Assembly: GCA_027559495.1 (NCBI GenBank)
Contig: JAMXSV010000019.1
Location: 1-64,000, forward strand
Reading direction: 5' to 3'
Length of the DNA stretch: 64,000 bases
Source: Aurifilum marmelostoma
Lineage: Eukaryota; Ascomycota; Sordariomycetes; Diaporthales; Cryphonectriaceae
Positions within the stretch are counted from its first letter, which is position 1. Every line of letters starts with the position of its first letter. A program made the position numbers and the translations under genes. Positions 13,223-23,219 of this stretch are shown piece by piece. The notes beneath the pieces were generated by a model. It was given only the letters and a program-made list of their open reading frames with translations, had not been told where the DNA came from and searched no databases.

Positions 13223-13431
13223 TATTAGCTAGGCCTAATATATATATATAGTAGAATAGGTTATTAGTAGTTAGATTGCTTATTAGTTATTTTATTAATT
13301 AAAGAGCTATTTATTTAGCTAGTATATATATACATTACTAGGAGCTATTTCTATAGTGCACTATTCAGAATATAGCCTATGCGCTGCTATTGCAGTAATG
13401 CATTGCTATTGCTTGCTTAGGGAAATCTATA
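13223..13431 (-). repeat. LTR (right) of the 3.1-kb element
   Basis: 209-bp partner of 10,315-10,523. It is immediately followed by the TTAGG target-site duplication. Confidence 0.75.
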
Positions 13432-13436
13432 TTAGG

Positions 13437-14749
13437 CTTTATAAAAGCTTTAATCTCTTATATAGTTATTTTACCTAATTAAAGGCCTAGTAGTTTATAA
13501 AAAAGCCTTGCAATTAGATTTTATTATTTTAATAGCATTAGCTCTAATATTAAATCTTCTTAGTCCTAAGGCTAAGCTAGATTAGATCTTATCTTAGGAT
13601 TTTAAAGAGGATATACTAAGCTATATTCTATTTTTATAGAAATGCATATAAGGACTTTATAAAAGGTAAGAAGAATAGTAAATTATTTACTATTGCTAAA
13701 TGCTAAAGGGCATAGCTATATATTAAGCATTCCTAAATACTATCCCTAATTAGGATAATTAGCTAGCAATACAAACCTAAACTGCAATGCCCTAATATTA
13801 AGTAAGTTTACTACTAGCTTACTAAGAATCTACTAGATTAATCAAAAGTTCTATAGATGCTATTCTTCCTAGTATAAGAGCCTCTATAGTATATAGGGTC
13901 CCTATAGCCTCTGCTATAATTCTTTTCTTCCTTTTCCCTAGCTATAATATTCTCTATTGCAATATATATATAGCTTCTTGCTAGGCATAGGGTTATTATA
14001 TCTATTTTAAGCAGCATTATACTTATAGCAATCTCTAGCAAGAGCACTTATTTTAGCAAGTTCCTTTTTAGTTTAATTAAAGCAAATGCAAGCAGGGTAA
14101 GCAAGATAGAAGGCAATAACCTAGATTAGCTTCTTAGGATTAATCTCTAGCAAAAAGCTATTAGCTATATTAACTAGAGCAGAGATCTGCAAAGGCAGAT
14201 AGCAGGCTTTATAACTACTTACGCTAGCTTAAGACCTAAGATCCTAATAGTAGATAGATTTCCCAATAGGAACGCTATATCTTCCTACTGCTAGAAGAGA
14301 AATAGTAAAAGGGATTCTATAGGGCTTTAAAGAGTATAGATTCCTTTTTAAAAGAAAAAGAAGCAATACTAGAGTACTAAAGAATAAAAGAGATCTTAAT
14401 GGGATATAAGAAGTTCTAATAGGTCTAGCAGCTGCTCCGGACTAAAGCGAGAGCGCCTGCCTGCTATTATCCTCTTCCTCAAGCGTAAAAGAGCTATAGT
14501 CTCTATAAATGCGCTAAGCATATCCAGAATAGCTATATATAGATAGAATTCTTCTTAATATATCTATAGCTGCATTATATATCTCAAAGGAGGTTCTTAA
14601 GCTTACTAATAGCAGCTAGGCCTCTCCCTTATATTAGCCTAGTTAGCAAGAAGCAGGATATAGGCTTTGCCTATCTATATCTATAATATTAAGGGATATA
14701 TAGAATACTAGAATAATCTATATTAAGGTAAAAGCTATTAGACCTTGCG
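13437..14749. other. RIPed sequence, no recognisable gene
   Basis: RIP-type DNA. A 69-codon minus-strand open stretch at 13,838-14,047 has no recognisable motif and may be chance. Confidence 0.5.
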
Positions 14750-15090
14750 CTTCTAATTAAGCTTAAGAATAGTGCAGGGGTTTAAGGAATATGCTCTTTA
14801 ATATGCACAAGTTCTATAGAAGAGGCTTCAAGGCCCTTTATATCTTAAGAGAACTAGTAGCAGAGGTCTTATTCTTAATGCCTATGCAATCCTTCTTTAT
14901 AAATAACTAGCAGATACGCCTCAAGATGCTTAGCTTCTTAGACAAGCTAGGCTTACTGCTGCCTCCTATAGCTATTTTCTTATACTAGATAGATCCAAAT
15001 ATACTAGTTAAAGCTAGAGTTAGCAAAGTGCAATCTAAAGATAAAGAGGGCTATAAAGGCAAGAGAATATTAAAGTTAATAATAGTATTG
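14750..15090 (+). pseudogene. RIP-ruined ORF fragment, unknown family
   Basis: From about 14,750 to 15,090 one plus-strand frame of more than 100 codons is interrupted only by two TAG codons after the first few triplets. The reading contains charged and aliphatic residues in globular-looking order (Phe-Leu-Asp-Lys-Leu-Gly-Leu, later Lys-Asp-Lys-Glu-Gly-Tyr-Lys-Gly-Lys). Long preservation of one frame in DNA this rich in TA suggests former coding. No family recognised. Confidence 0.35.
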
Positions 15091-16787
15091 GATTAATTAA
15101 AGAAGTTAAAAGAGGGAAAGGAAAATAAAATAAAGAGCCTAAAAGGGCTATAAGGTAATTAATAAAGAGTATAGACTATTATGCTAAAGATAGCTAGAAA
15201 TGCATCTTCTAATTAAAAGAATAGCTTAAAGGCAGGCAGGCGTCTAATTAATTAGTAGGGATAGGAAAGAATTAAGGAGAAGGAGAGATTAAAAAAGAGA
15301 GGAAATATATAAAAACAAAAAAAGAAGATCTTATTCTAAAATAATTACTAAGAGCATTAAGGAGCAGAATAGGAAAAAAGAAATCTAATTATCCAAAATA
15401 TATCCTATTATACTATATAGTATCTAAATAGTATTGCATTTATACTTAAGTGCCTGCTGCATCTTATTTACAATATATACTATCTTCTATAATTGCTTAA
15501 TTACTACCTTAATAGCTTTTATAAAGCTTCTAGCCACTAGAAGCAGCTTAGATAGGATATACTATAGCAAATGCCTAAGCGCATATGCTAGGCGCTATCT
15601 ATTCTCACATATAATATTATCTAATAGCAGCATTATTATATAGGGCTTAGTTCTAATGCATAGGAAGCTAGCAAAGTTCTTTATGCATTCTATAGTAGCT
15701 AGGTCAAAGCAAAAGCTCTATAGGACCTTAGCAATTGCAAAAAGCAGCTATTTATCTCCTATTACCTGCTAGCCTCTTAAGACCAATCTTAATCCCTAAA
15801 CTATATTCTAGAGATTGCATATATTAGCCTTAGGTAGTAGAATGCCTAGCTTATTAATTCGGAGCAGAGTAAAGAGGCTCTTAATAAACTATTTTAGAGA
15901 AATAGCTAATTTAAGCCTTGCTAGCAATAATATATAAAGCTTACTTAGATAGTAAGAGTAGAGAATACTATAGTAATATACTAGGGCAGAAGGCATTATA
16001 GGTACTAGTTAGCGCTTATAGCTGCCTAATACTAGTATGCGAAGGTAGAAGGAGAGGATATAGTTAGGCAGTAGATATAGAAAAGGTAAGTTATAAAGGA
16101 AATAGGCTTCTTAAAGTATAAGTATATAAGAAAGCCTCCCTTCTATTTTAAAAGATAATTAGTTATAAAAAGATAACTAATTATTTCCTAGCACTTGGTC
16201 TATTAGGAAATAATAAGTATAGATAATGCTAAGACCTAGATAACTTATTCTCTATAGCAGAATAGCAGGCCTATTCTTAAAGCTTGCTATAAAAAAGAGT
16301 TTGCAATTGCCTCTAAGACTATAATAAAGGCAATAGTAAGATTTAGATAAATTACTATCTGCATTAGTAAAGCAAGCCTACTCTAAATTTATTATAAAGA
16401 CTTTATAAGCAATTCCTAAAGTATTAAATATTAATAAAGAGCTTACTTTAATGCCTTAAGATATATATACTAAAGGGAATTATAAGAACTTATAGTCTGC
16501 ACTCGAAAAGTTAGTATATGCTTAGTAAAAGAACTATATAGTACTATAATTCTAAATCTTTATAATCCTAATCTAGCCCAGAATAGCTGTTTAAGGCTAA
16601 GGAGAAGAAAAGAGCTATTCTATATGCATTGCAGATAAGCATGCTATAGAGGCATAGCCTGCTACTGCAAGCTAGCCTACTTATCTATATTTCTACTATC
16701 TACTATGCTTTCTTAAATATAGAATCTCTTAAAGTTTCTATACTAATAAAGGATTATAAAATAAGTAAGATTTATCTTATTTACTAA
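15091..16787. other. RIPed sequence, no recognisable gene
   Basis: RIP-type DNA with one 69-codon plus-strand open stretch (15,434-15,643) of low-information sequence. No motif or terminal repeat that I can support. Confidence 0.5.
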
Positions 16788-17010
16788 ATAATAGGGGTTT
16801 GTCCTAAAGATAATAAAGAAAATAGGGATTTATTCTATAGACTATTAGCGCAAAATAGGGGTTTATCCTAAAGATAATAAAGAAAATAGGAATTTATTCT
16901 ATAGACTATTAGCGCAAATAGAGATTTATTTTAAAGATAATAAAGAAAATAAGAGTTTATTCTATAGACTATTAGCGCAAATAGAGATTTATTCTATATA
17001 TAATTAGCGC
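16788..17010. repeat. 63-bp minisatellite, about 3.5 copies
   Basis: A 62-63 bp unit starts near 16,790, 16,853, 16,917 and 16,979. Each unit is two related halves of about 31 bp, both starting with an AATAGGGGTTTAT-like core: one continues CCTAAAGATAATAAAG, the other TCTATAGACTATTAGCG. Related half-units recur at about 19,040-19,190, so this is a dispersed family. Confidence 0.7.
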
Positions 17011-17611
17011 AGATAAATAGTTTATTCTATTTATTATAAATAATAGCTAAAGAGCAAAGCTATATAGGACTCTAAGAAATTTCTAAGGAGTTAGAAAGCC
17101 CTAGATAATATAGTCTTTTTAGCTAGCTTAAAAAGGGCAGATAGTATAGAATATAGCTATACTATTAAACTAGAACTCAGGCGCTATTATATAGTAAAGA
17201 GAATATAAAACTAAGTTATAAGCAAAGGCCCTATTAACCTAAGCATGCTATATTAGAAAAATAGCAAGCTAATACTAATAAGGCATAGGATTAGAGCGAA
17301 AAGCTTGCTTTAGAGCATATAAGTTATAATTTATATTCTAAACTTTAGAAAGTAAGAAGTACAATATATAGTCCTAAATTTTATAATAAGAGCTACTATA
17401 ATATTAGGCATTTATAGCAACGAGTTAGCTAATTAGCTAGGAAAAGCTAGCTAAACTAGCCCTATAAATAAATATATAAGCCTAATAATTATACAGTTTT
17501 ATAAATGCTGCTGCCCTTCTAAGTAGTATATAGAGCTTAAGCTAGAAGGTACCTTAAAGTCCAATCTATTATTATAATTAAGTATACTGCTAGGTCCACT
17601 ATACTATAAGG

Positions 17612-17878
17612 TATTATAAATCTAGCCTGCCTGCTGCCTTAGATCCTCTCTCTAGGCTAGAGAGGCCCTAAGGGATAAGGTTAGGCATGTAACCCTGCCT
17701 AGGATAAAATCTTCAGCTAGCTAGCCCCGCTTGCCTATCCTATATTATAGCTCCTTAAGCTATATCTTAACTACCTAGCCTATACCTGCTAAAAGATAGT
17801 GCCTATTTATCTATAGCTAAATAGAATCCTAAGTTGCCTGCTTGCTATTTATCTAGCCCTCCTGCTGCTACTATAATA
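17612..17878 (+). repeat. Solo LTR, 267 bp, TSD TAAGG
   Basis: Begins TATTATA and ends CTATAATA (RIPed TG...CA). Flanked by TAAGG at 17,607-17,611 and 17,879-17,883. A second copy of the same LTR lies at 18,617-18,887. No internal region is attached, so each is a recombined solo LTR. The parent family is not otherwise seen in the window. Orientation is assigned provisionally from the TGTTAT-like start. Confidence 0.75.
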
Positions 17879-17968
17879 TAAGGTCTTTAATAGCCAAAAG
17901 ATTTAGTAGTACTAAGGCTTGCTTAGCACTCTAGCAGGCCTACTTATAGTGCAATCTAATAAATTATC

Positions 17969-18462
17969 TATTATAATCTATCTAATATATAGATTACTAA
18001 TAAATCAAAACTAATAAAAACTAGATATTAGAATTCCAATACTCTACAAAAAAGATAATATTAATTATATAAGCTAGGGTTAGGATTAAAAAGATACTAG
18101 ATAAAGGAGAACTGCAAGAACTATAAGCAGTTCTATTAATATAATCTTAGACTATAACTATTGCTAGCAACTCTAGCAGTCTACCCCTGCAAGAAAGAAA
18201 CTAATATTACTAATAAAGGACTAGAGAGCAAATATATAAAGGATATATTTACTACTATTAAATAGATTTAATATATAGCTTTTTAGTTATTAATCTAAGT
18301 ATTATCTCTAATATAAGTAATAGCCTTACTACTAGTAATATACTATAGAAGACTTTAGAGATTATTTCTATATTCTTTAGATTATACTTTAATATTATTC
18401 TTGCCTAATATAAACCCTTTATATACTTATTATATACCCTAGTTATAGCAGTGCTTATTATA
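17969..18462 (+). repeat. Solo Gypsy LTR, 494 bp, TSD TTATC
   Basis: The start (TATTATAATCTATC) and the whole 3' half match the chromovirus LTRs at 46,820-47,352 and elsewhere, ending GTGCTTATTATA where the well-preserved copies end GTGCTCATTACA. TTATC precedes it (17,964-17,968) and follows it (18,463-18,467). The middle (U3) differs from both LTR types of the full elements and carries its own short repeat (GAACTGCAAGAAC...AGCAGTTC), making it a third U3 variant. Confidence 0.85.
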
Positions 18463-18616
18463 TTATCCCTAGGAGCTATAAAGAGCAAGATAATAATTAG
18501 AAGATAGAAGAGAAGATAAAGGCAGAGGGGGATATAGGGTTATAGCAAGATAAGAGGGATAATAGAGAGGAGGGGGAGCGCGCAGAACTAATAAGGTATA
18601 AGGGATAGAGCAAATA

Positions 18617-18887
18617 TATTATAGATATAGCCTATTGCTGCCTCGGATTTCCTCTCTAGCCTAAAGAGATCCTAAAGGTTAGATTAGGGTTAGAGCATAT
18701 AACCTCACCCTAAATAAAATCTCTGCTCTGCTAGCTTTATCTACTTATTCTATATTATAGCTTTTTAAGCTATATCTTAACTATCTAGCTTATACTTGCT
18801 TAAGAATAGTGCTTATTAGTCTATAGCTAATAGAACTCTAAACCGCCTACTTGCTATCTACTTATCCCTTCTACTGCTACTATAATA
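18617..18887 (+). repeat. Solo LTR, 271 bp, TSD AAATA
   Basis: Second copy of the LTR at 17,612-17,878, with the same start (TATTATA) and end (CTATAATA). AAATA occurs directly before (18,612-18,616) and after (18,888-18,892). The two copies differ mainly by transitions and a few small indels. Confidence 0.75.
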
Positions 18888-19039
18888 AAATAGAGGAAGA
18901 AAGAGGATAGAGAAGAGAAAAAGGAAGAAGAAAAAAAAAAGAAAGAAAAATTATATCTTAAGCGCCTTATATTCCTTATAGAGATATTTAGATAAAGCAG
19001 CTATACTCTCTTTGCCTCTAATATTATATAATATAAATA

Positions 19040-19190
19040 AAGAATTAATAGATAAAGATTTATTCTTAAAATAATTAAGAAAATAAGGGTTTATTCTATT
19101 TATAACTAGCATAAATAGGGATTTATTTTAAAGATAATAAAGAAAATAGAGATTTATCTTATTCCTAACTAGCATAATAGGGGTTTATTC
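19040..19190. repeat. Degenerate copies of the 63-bp minisatellite
   Basis: Several AATAGGGGTTTATTCTA-like cores, alternating with AAAGATAATAAAG and AACTAGCATA segments, match the array at 16,788-17,010 but are more decayed. Confidence 0.55.
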
Positions 19191-19374
19191 TAAAGCTGCT
19201 AAGCTAAAAAAAGCAGGCTATTAATATCTTAAATTCTCTCTTACTATTAGAGCAGAGATTAATATTGCAGATTAAGTTATTCTAGCAATCCAGCTCAATT
19301 GAAAATTAATAAAGTCTAGTTGCTAGCTTAAGGCGATTTGAATAATATAAATTTTATAAGTATACTATAATCGG

Positions 19375-19485
19375 GTGGGCAGTAATAGCTATGCAAGTCT
19401 AGCAGCGGCATTAAGGAAAATCGTAAGATTTTCACTAAGTCACAACTTTTTCAGCCAAAACCTGACCCGAATGCCTATAAGATTA
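19375..19485. other. RIP-spared patch within RIPed DNA
   Basis: About 110 bp with normal CA/TG/CG content (GTCACAACTT, TTTCAGCC, ACCTGACCCG) between fully RIPed flanks. It contains a hairpin (AAAATC GTA GATTTT-like, near 19,408-19,424) and an outer inverted pair CGGGT (about 19,373) and ACCCG (about 19,466). It could be the subterminal part of a DNA transposon (hAT-like) or a short late insertion; no TSD was established. Confidence 0.4.
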
Positions 19486-19489
19486 TATA

Positions 19490-20690
19490 CTGCTGCTATA
19501 AACTGCTTTTAAGCTAGCTATTAAATAGCTATTTAAGCTTAATATGCTTATTTTTCTAGTTAATTTTAAAAAGAATAGAATAGCTAATAATAAATGCAAT
19601 TACAGTATAGCAAGCTTGCTAAGTAATGCGCTAGAAGCTTTAATAAAGAGCTTATAAGGTTAGCTTATTATCTTAGATTAGCAAAACTAGCTCTTTAGTT
19701 CTAATTAGATCTAGCCTTTATAAGTAAGCAGCTTAGCTAATCCTGCAAAGCTAAAGATTAGGCTTTAGCTAATTATTTTCTTTTTAGATAATCTAGTTTA
19801 TTAGATTAGCTAGCTGCTTTTATATTTAGCAGAAAGATGCTATAATTAGCTGCCTTAAATTCTTTAGAAGGCTAGGCTAGCTATTCTTAGGCTTGCTTTA
19901 GCATTCTACTTTAAATTATTTACTAGCTTGCTAATTTAGAAAGAGCTTTTAGCAGCGCATTTATATTTGCTATAAAATAGGAAAAGCTGCTATTTAAGCA
20001 GATAAGCAACTATTTATATAAGGGTTTATCTACCTATATAAGAGGCAGTAATAATCTTATATCTTATAAGCTTGCTTAGTAATAAAAGCGCATTTTTAAT
20101 AAATAAGGCTATTAGTTTAAATATAGCTAAGAAGCAGAATAAAAGTGCTTGCTAGATTAGAAAACTAGAAATACTATAGATTTTATTAAGTATAATAAAT
20201 ACTAGGCAAGCTTTAAATATAGCTTATAATAATTTATTGCTCTTTCCTAAGCATTTTATAGTATATTAAAGCTAAATAAGCTGCTGCTTTATTAGCTATA
20301 ATATTAAATTAGCATTTTCTATATATAATAATATATAATAGAAAATAGAAAAATAAAGAATAAATAGAATTAACTATAGCTAAATTTTAATTAGAATTAT
20401 AGATTAAAGATAAGCTTTAAAAATAAGATAAAGCAATTAGTTATTTTTAATATAGATAAAAATATAGATCTAATTATCTTAATCTTTTACTTTAGAAATA
20501 TAAATTCTGCAATTAAAATAGAAAGGAAGATAATAAGAACTTGAAATTTAGAAATAATAGAATTTTAAGGGAGGCAACTAGACTTTAAATTAAAAGAAGC
20601 TAGAAAGCTTAAAAATTAAGAAAAGGATAATTTATAAAAGAAAAAAATAATTCTTTTACCCCTATATTCGCTAGCGCTAAAAAATCTTCT
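19490..20690. other. RIPed sequence, possible DNA-transposon relic
   Basis: Both strands show long frames open apart from TAA/TAG (minus strand about 20,000 to 19,400 in particular). No DDE or hAT motif could be recognised with confidence. Confidence 0.35.
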
Positions 20691-20739
20691 ACCCAAAAAA
20701 ACTATTCTCTACTTAGAGAATACTTTAACTTTAGAATAA

Positions 20740-20942
20740 GCTAGATAATAGAAAAAGTAGGCTTTGCATTAAGTAATAAAAGCCTAAAGAGTGCTTTTTA
20801 ATTCTTTATAAGAAATAAATTTATTTATTTTATAAATCTTAATTTAAATATTACTAGATTCTTTAAATTTCTAAATGCAAGCTTATAAAGCTATAATAGT
20901 TTATTGCAGTTTAGTATTAATCTAGGCCCTGCCTATAGTAAA
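20740..20942 (-). mobile_element. Truncated Gypsy gag 5' fragment
   Basis: Matches the region between the 5' LTR and the gag core of the chromoviruses (compare 38,990-39,185 and 41,815-42,005): shared stretches include AATAAAAGCCTAAAGAGTGC and GGCCCTGCCTATAGTA. It is heavily RIPed, has no LTR, and stops dead at 20,942 where the non-RIPed transcription-factor exon starts. Confidence 0.75.
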
Positions 20943-21649
20943 GGCCGGCCGGCAAGCTTTGACCGTTCTCCTAGCACTGCAGACCCAGGAAATTCTGTGT
21001 GAGTGGTGCAAGCATATTCGACGAGTTGCTTCGTGTCTAACCATACCGCACAGCGAGATTCGGATGTTTTGACTTGGACGTCCTCTTCTCCGCATCATTC
21101 ACAGTAATACTAGACATCATGGTGCAGGGCAAGTCTTCCCGCAACCATGTCACCTCGCTGACCTCCGCAATCAACCTGTTGAACGACATGAAGCAGTGCG
21201 GGAACGAAGCCGCGTCGACACGCCTGATTGAAGTCCGGAAGATGTGCGCACACCTACAAGTTCCCATTGAGGAGGAGCAGGGTACTTCAACGGCTCAGAA
21301 TGATGCTCGACGTCAGGAACCCCTTGCTTTGCAAGCTGAACCAGCAAACTTGGATAACGTTGGGATGGGCGGGAGAGGGCCGGATGGCCAATATTCGGAG
21401 GCCTTCGATAATCGCTCTATTTTCTCGGATGACCAGCTGGCAGCACCCTTTGGCACCTATGCATTCTTCAACCAGGGCACGGCAGATTTCGCCGATGCAA
21501 AGCTTGCCAATACTGGAACGCCGGAGATATTCAAGCTGCATCACGCGTTGAATTTTGACTTCATCTATCACGATGCAGAGATTACTCTCACTGGGTCGGA
21601 CCTCGCGGATTGGAAGGCGTGGCAGCAGTACGTCATTCGCCAGCTATAA
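20943..21649 (+). pseudogene. 5'-truncated fungal-specific transcription factor (C-terminal part)
   Basis: Two exons can be read: the end of one exon (20,943-20,998), a 55-bp intron (20,999-21,053; donor GTGAGT, branch CTAAC, acceptor CAG), and a last exon 21,054-21,649 ending in TAA. The spliced reading is about 216 residues without a start codon. It begins Ala-Leu-Thr-Val-Leu-Leu and includes Phe-Asp-Leu-Asp-Val-Leu-Phe-Ser-Ala-Ser-Phe, which resembles the C-terminal part of the fungal-specific transcription factor domain of Zn2Cys6 regulators, followed by a loose acidic tail. The Zn cluster and most of the middle domain are missing because the left side is cut at the junction with the Gypsy fragment. 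Codons are normal and not RIPed, so the truncation is recent or the sequence was single-copy. Family assignment rests on this short resemblance. Confidence 0.55.
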
Positions 21650-23219
21650 TATAGAAAGGCCGCATGGAGGCAGATGCTCAAATGATAATGATGTCAAATC
21701 GAGGGCCTGGGGCAGGGGCCTGGGGCCGGATATATATACTCCTTTCAACACCCTGTAAAAGTTCTCCTTGTCCGGGCCTACATCATTCACTCCGTAAGAA
21801 AGGAGCCTTTATTCTAACATAATGAAACCTCTCTATTTCCTATGATGGTTCTAAAAGTTTCTACCAGCTATTAGACTTTACAGAACCGTAGAATCTTGAA
21901 TGTCGCCCAGGCCTTGTACTAGCCGTGCGTACTTGTTTTTAAGAAGTATTTTCTCATAATCGGGGTCTTCTTTATTGCAACGCGCTCAGCACAGGTCAAT
22001 TTATCGGTAACGATATGTACCGTATCCAATATTGTATATATGCGGGTTGACTACACGTATCGAGACTTCGAATAATTATTTCACCTAACAATCCTTTTCT
22101 TGGTTTATTTTCCTCCCTAGCAGTGGGACAGAGGAAAGAGTGGAAGTTCAAGGGCTCTAGTATTAACCTAGTGAATAATTTATTACGGTCTGTGGTCTGA
22201 CTTTATAGGTAAAGTATAGAGTATGCATAATTTATTAAATTAACTATAAAGCTCCAAGTATGCTAAGAATATTGTTTAAGAAGGAACCTTATTTTCATTC
22301 TAACAAAGATAGACAAATTCTATAATAGCAAGCTTAATTACGTTCTAGTCTAAACCTAATCTTCTTTCTTCCTAGTGCACAAATTTAGGCTTAACAGCAA
22401 CTATCGTTAAACTAAAAGGTAGCATTACACTGTTATAAGGAAAGGTTGTGATAACGCAGAGGCTATAAAACTTTTCGAAGCACCTGCGGTGTAGCAAGCC
22501 TAAAGAAATTCTGTAAACCTGAAGTTTCCTTGCCCAAAGCGATTATTGGGTAGCGCTTGCTCGTGTCCGTTCTTGAAGACCTATTAGCCGTTACAAGCTA
22601 GAATTTCAGCTCAATTCTAAAGGAATTATACATTGACTCTGTTTGGCAGAGAACACTATTAAGTCAAGAGATATGCCTTAATGTTTTTATAGGTTTATAT
22701 CAAGTCTCTACTAGTATAGTGTATTTGGTCAAATTCGGAACAACCTTATACGTATCGAATGCGACCGCGGTTACTTTTGTTTAAAGAGGGGGGGGGTGTG
22801 GAGGAACATCGTGCATAACATAATACCCCGAAAAATGTTGCAGACCTAAGTGACTACAATAACAAGAGACTGCCTTTTTGTGTCTAATTTATTTTAATAC
22901 ATTCTTCTCTATATATTTATTTAGATACTTTACAAGTAGCTATAACCCAAGTTCACCTAGTTATTAGAATTCATGGCCCTTTATTATCTTGTTAATTCAA
23001 CGCATTAATTCACGCAAATGTATGCAAGCTACAAAGTTCACTGATTGATGCTATATAGAAGGCAATTTGCCATAAAGGGCATTTCAGAATTGGAATAGAT
23101 GAATATATACACGAAGTCCGACCCAACCCGAATGCGAATAGCTTTCCTGCGAAGTAGATATACTTGATCCTATTTTGGGTGAATGTAATTCACAACTGCC
23201 GGTGTTACTCACTTTGATA
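21650..23219. other. Intergenic, no gene seen
   Basis: 1.57 kb of moderately AT-rich, non-RIPed DNA. It contains a G-run at about 22,788-22,796 and several short A/T-rich patches. No convincing ORF, RNA gene or repeat. Confidence 0.6.

Larger units (their letters stand above)
10315..13431 (-). mobile_element. 3.1-kb LTR retrotransposon without recognisable pol, TSD TTAGG
   Basis: Two 209-bp direct repeats (10,315-10,523 and 13,223-13,431) bound the element. They begin TATTAGC and end TCTATA, the RIPed form of TG...CA. The 5 bp before the first (10,310-10,314) and after the second (13,432-13,436) are both TTAGG, a perfect target-site duplication. A purine tract on the minus strand (about 10,528-10,545, AAGAAAAGAAAAGA) sits just inside the left LTR as a polypurine tract would, so the element points leftward. 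Minus-strand frames inside are open apart from TAA/TAG, but I recognise no RT, integrase or gag. Internal length is about 2.7 kb, too short for a full Copia or Gypsy polyprotein: probably non-autonomous. Confidence 0.75.
1..20942. other. RIP-degraded AT-rich block (repeat graveyard)
   Basis: Almost all of this stretch is built of TA, AG/CT and GC steps; CA and TG are nearly absent except inside GCA and TGC. TAA and TAG occur in every frame while TGA is rare. This is the footprint of C-to-T change on both strands of duplicated DNA (RIP), a known genome defence of ascomycetes. Frames that stay open if TAA/TAG are taken as former Gln or Trp codons mark old genes, listed separately. No intact gene is visible. 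The block ends abruptly at about 20,942, where CG-containing, CA/TG-containing sequence begins. Confidence 0.9.

Noticed and set aside
1..20942. Long frames open if TAA and TAG are read as Gln, suggesting stop-codon reassignment
   Set aside because: The same DNA lacks CA and TG overall, the same change is seen between Gypsy copies, and the carbonic anhydrase uses standard stops. RIP explains it.
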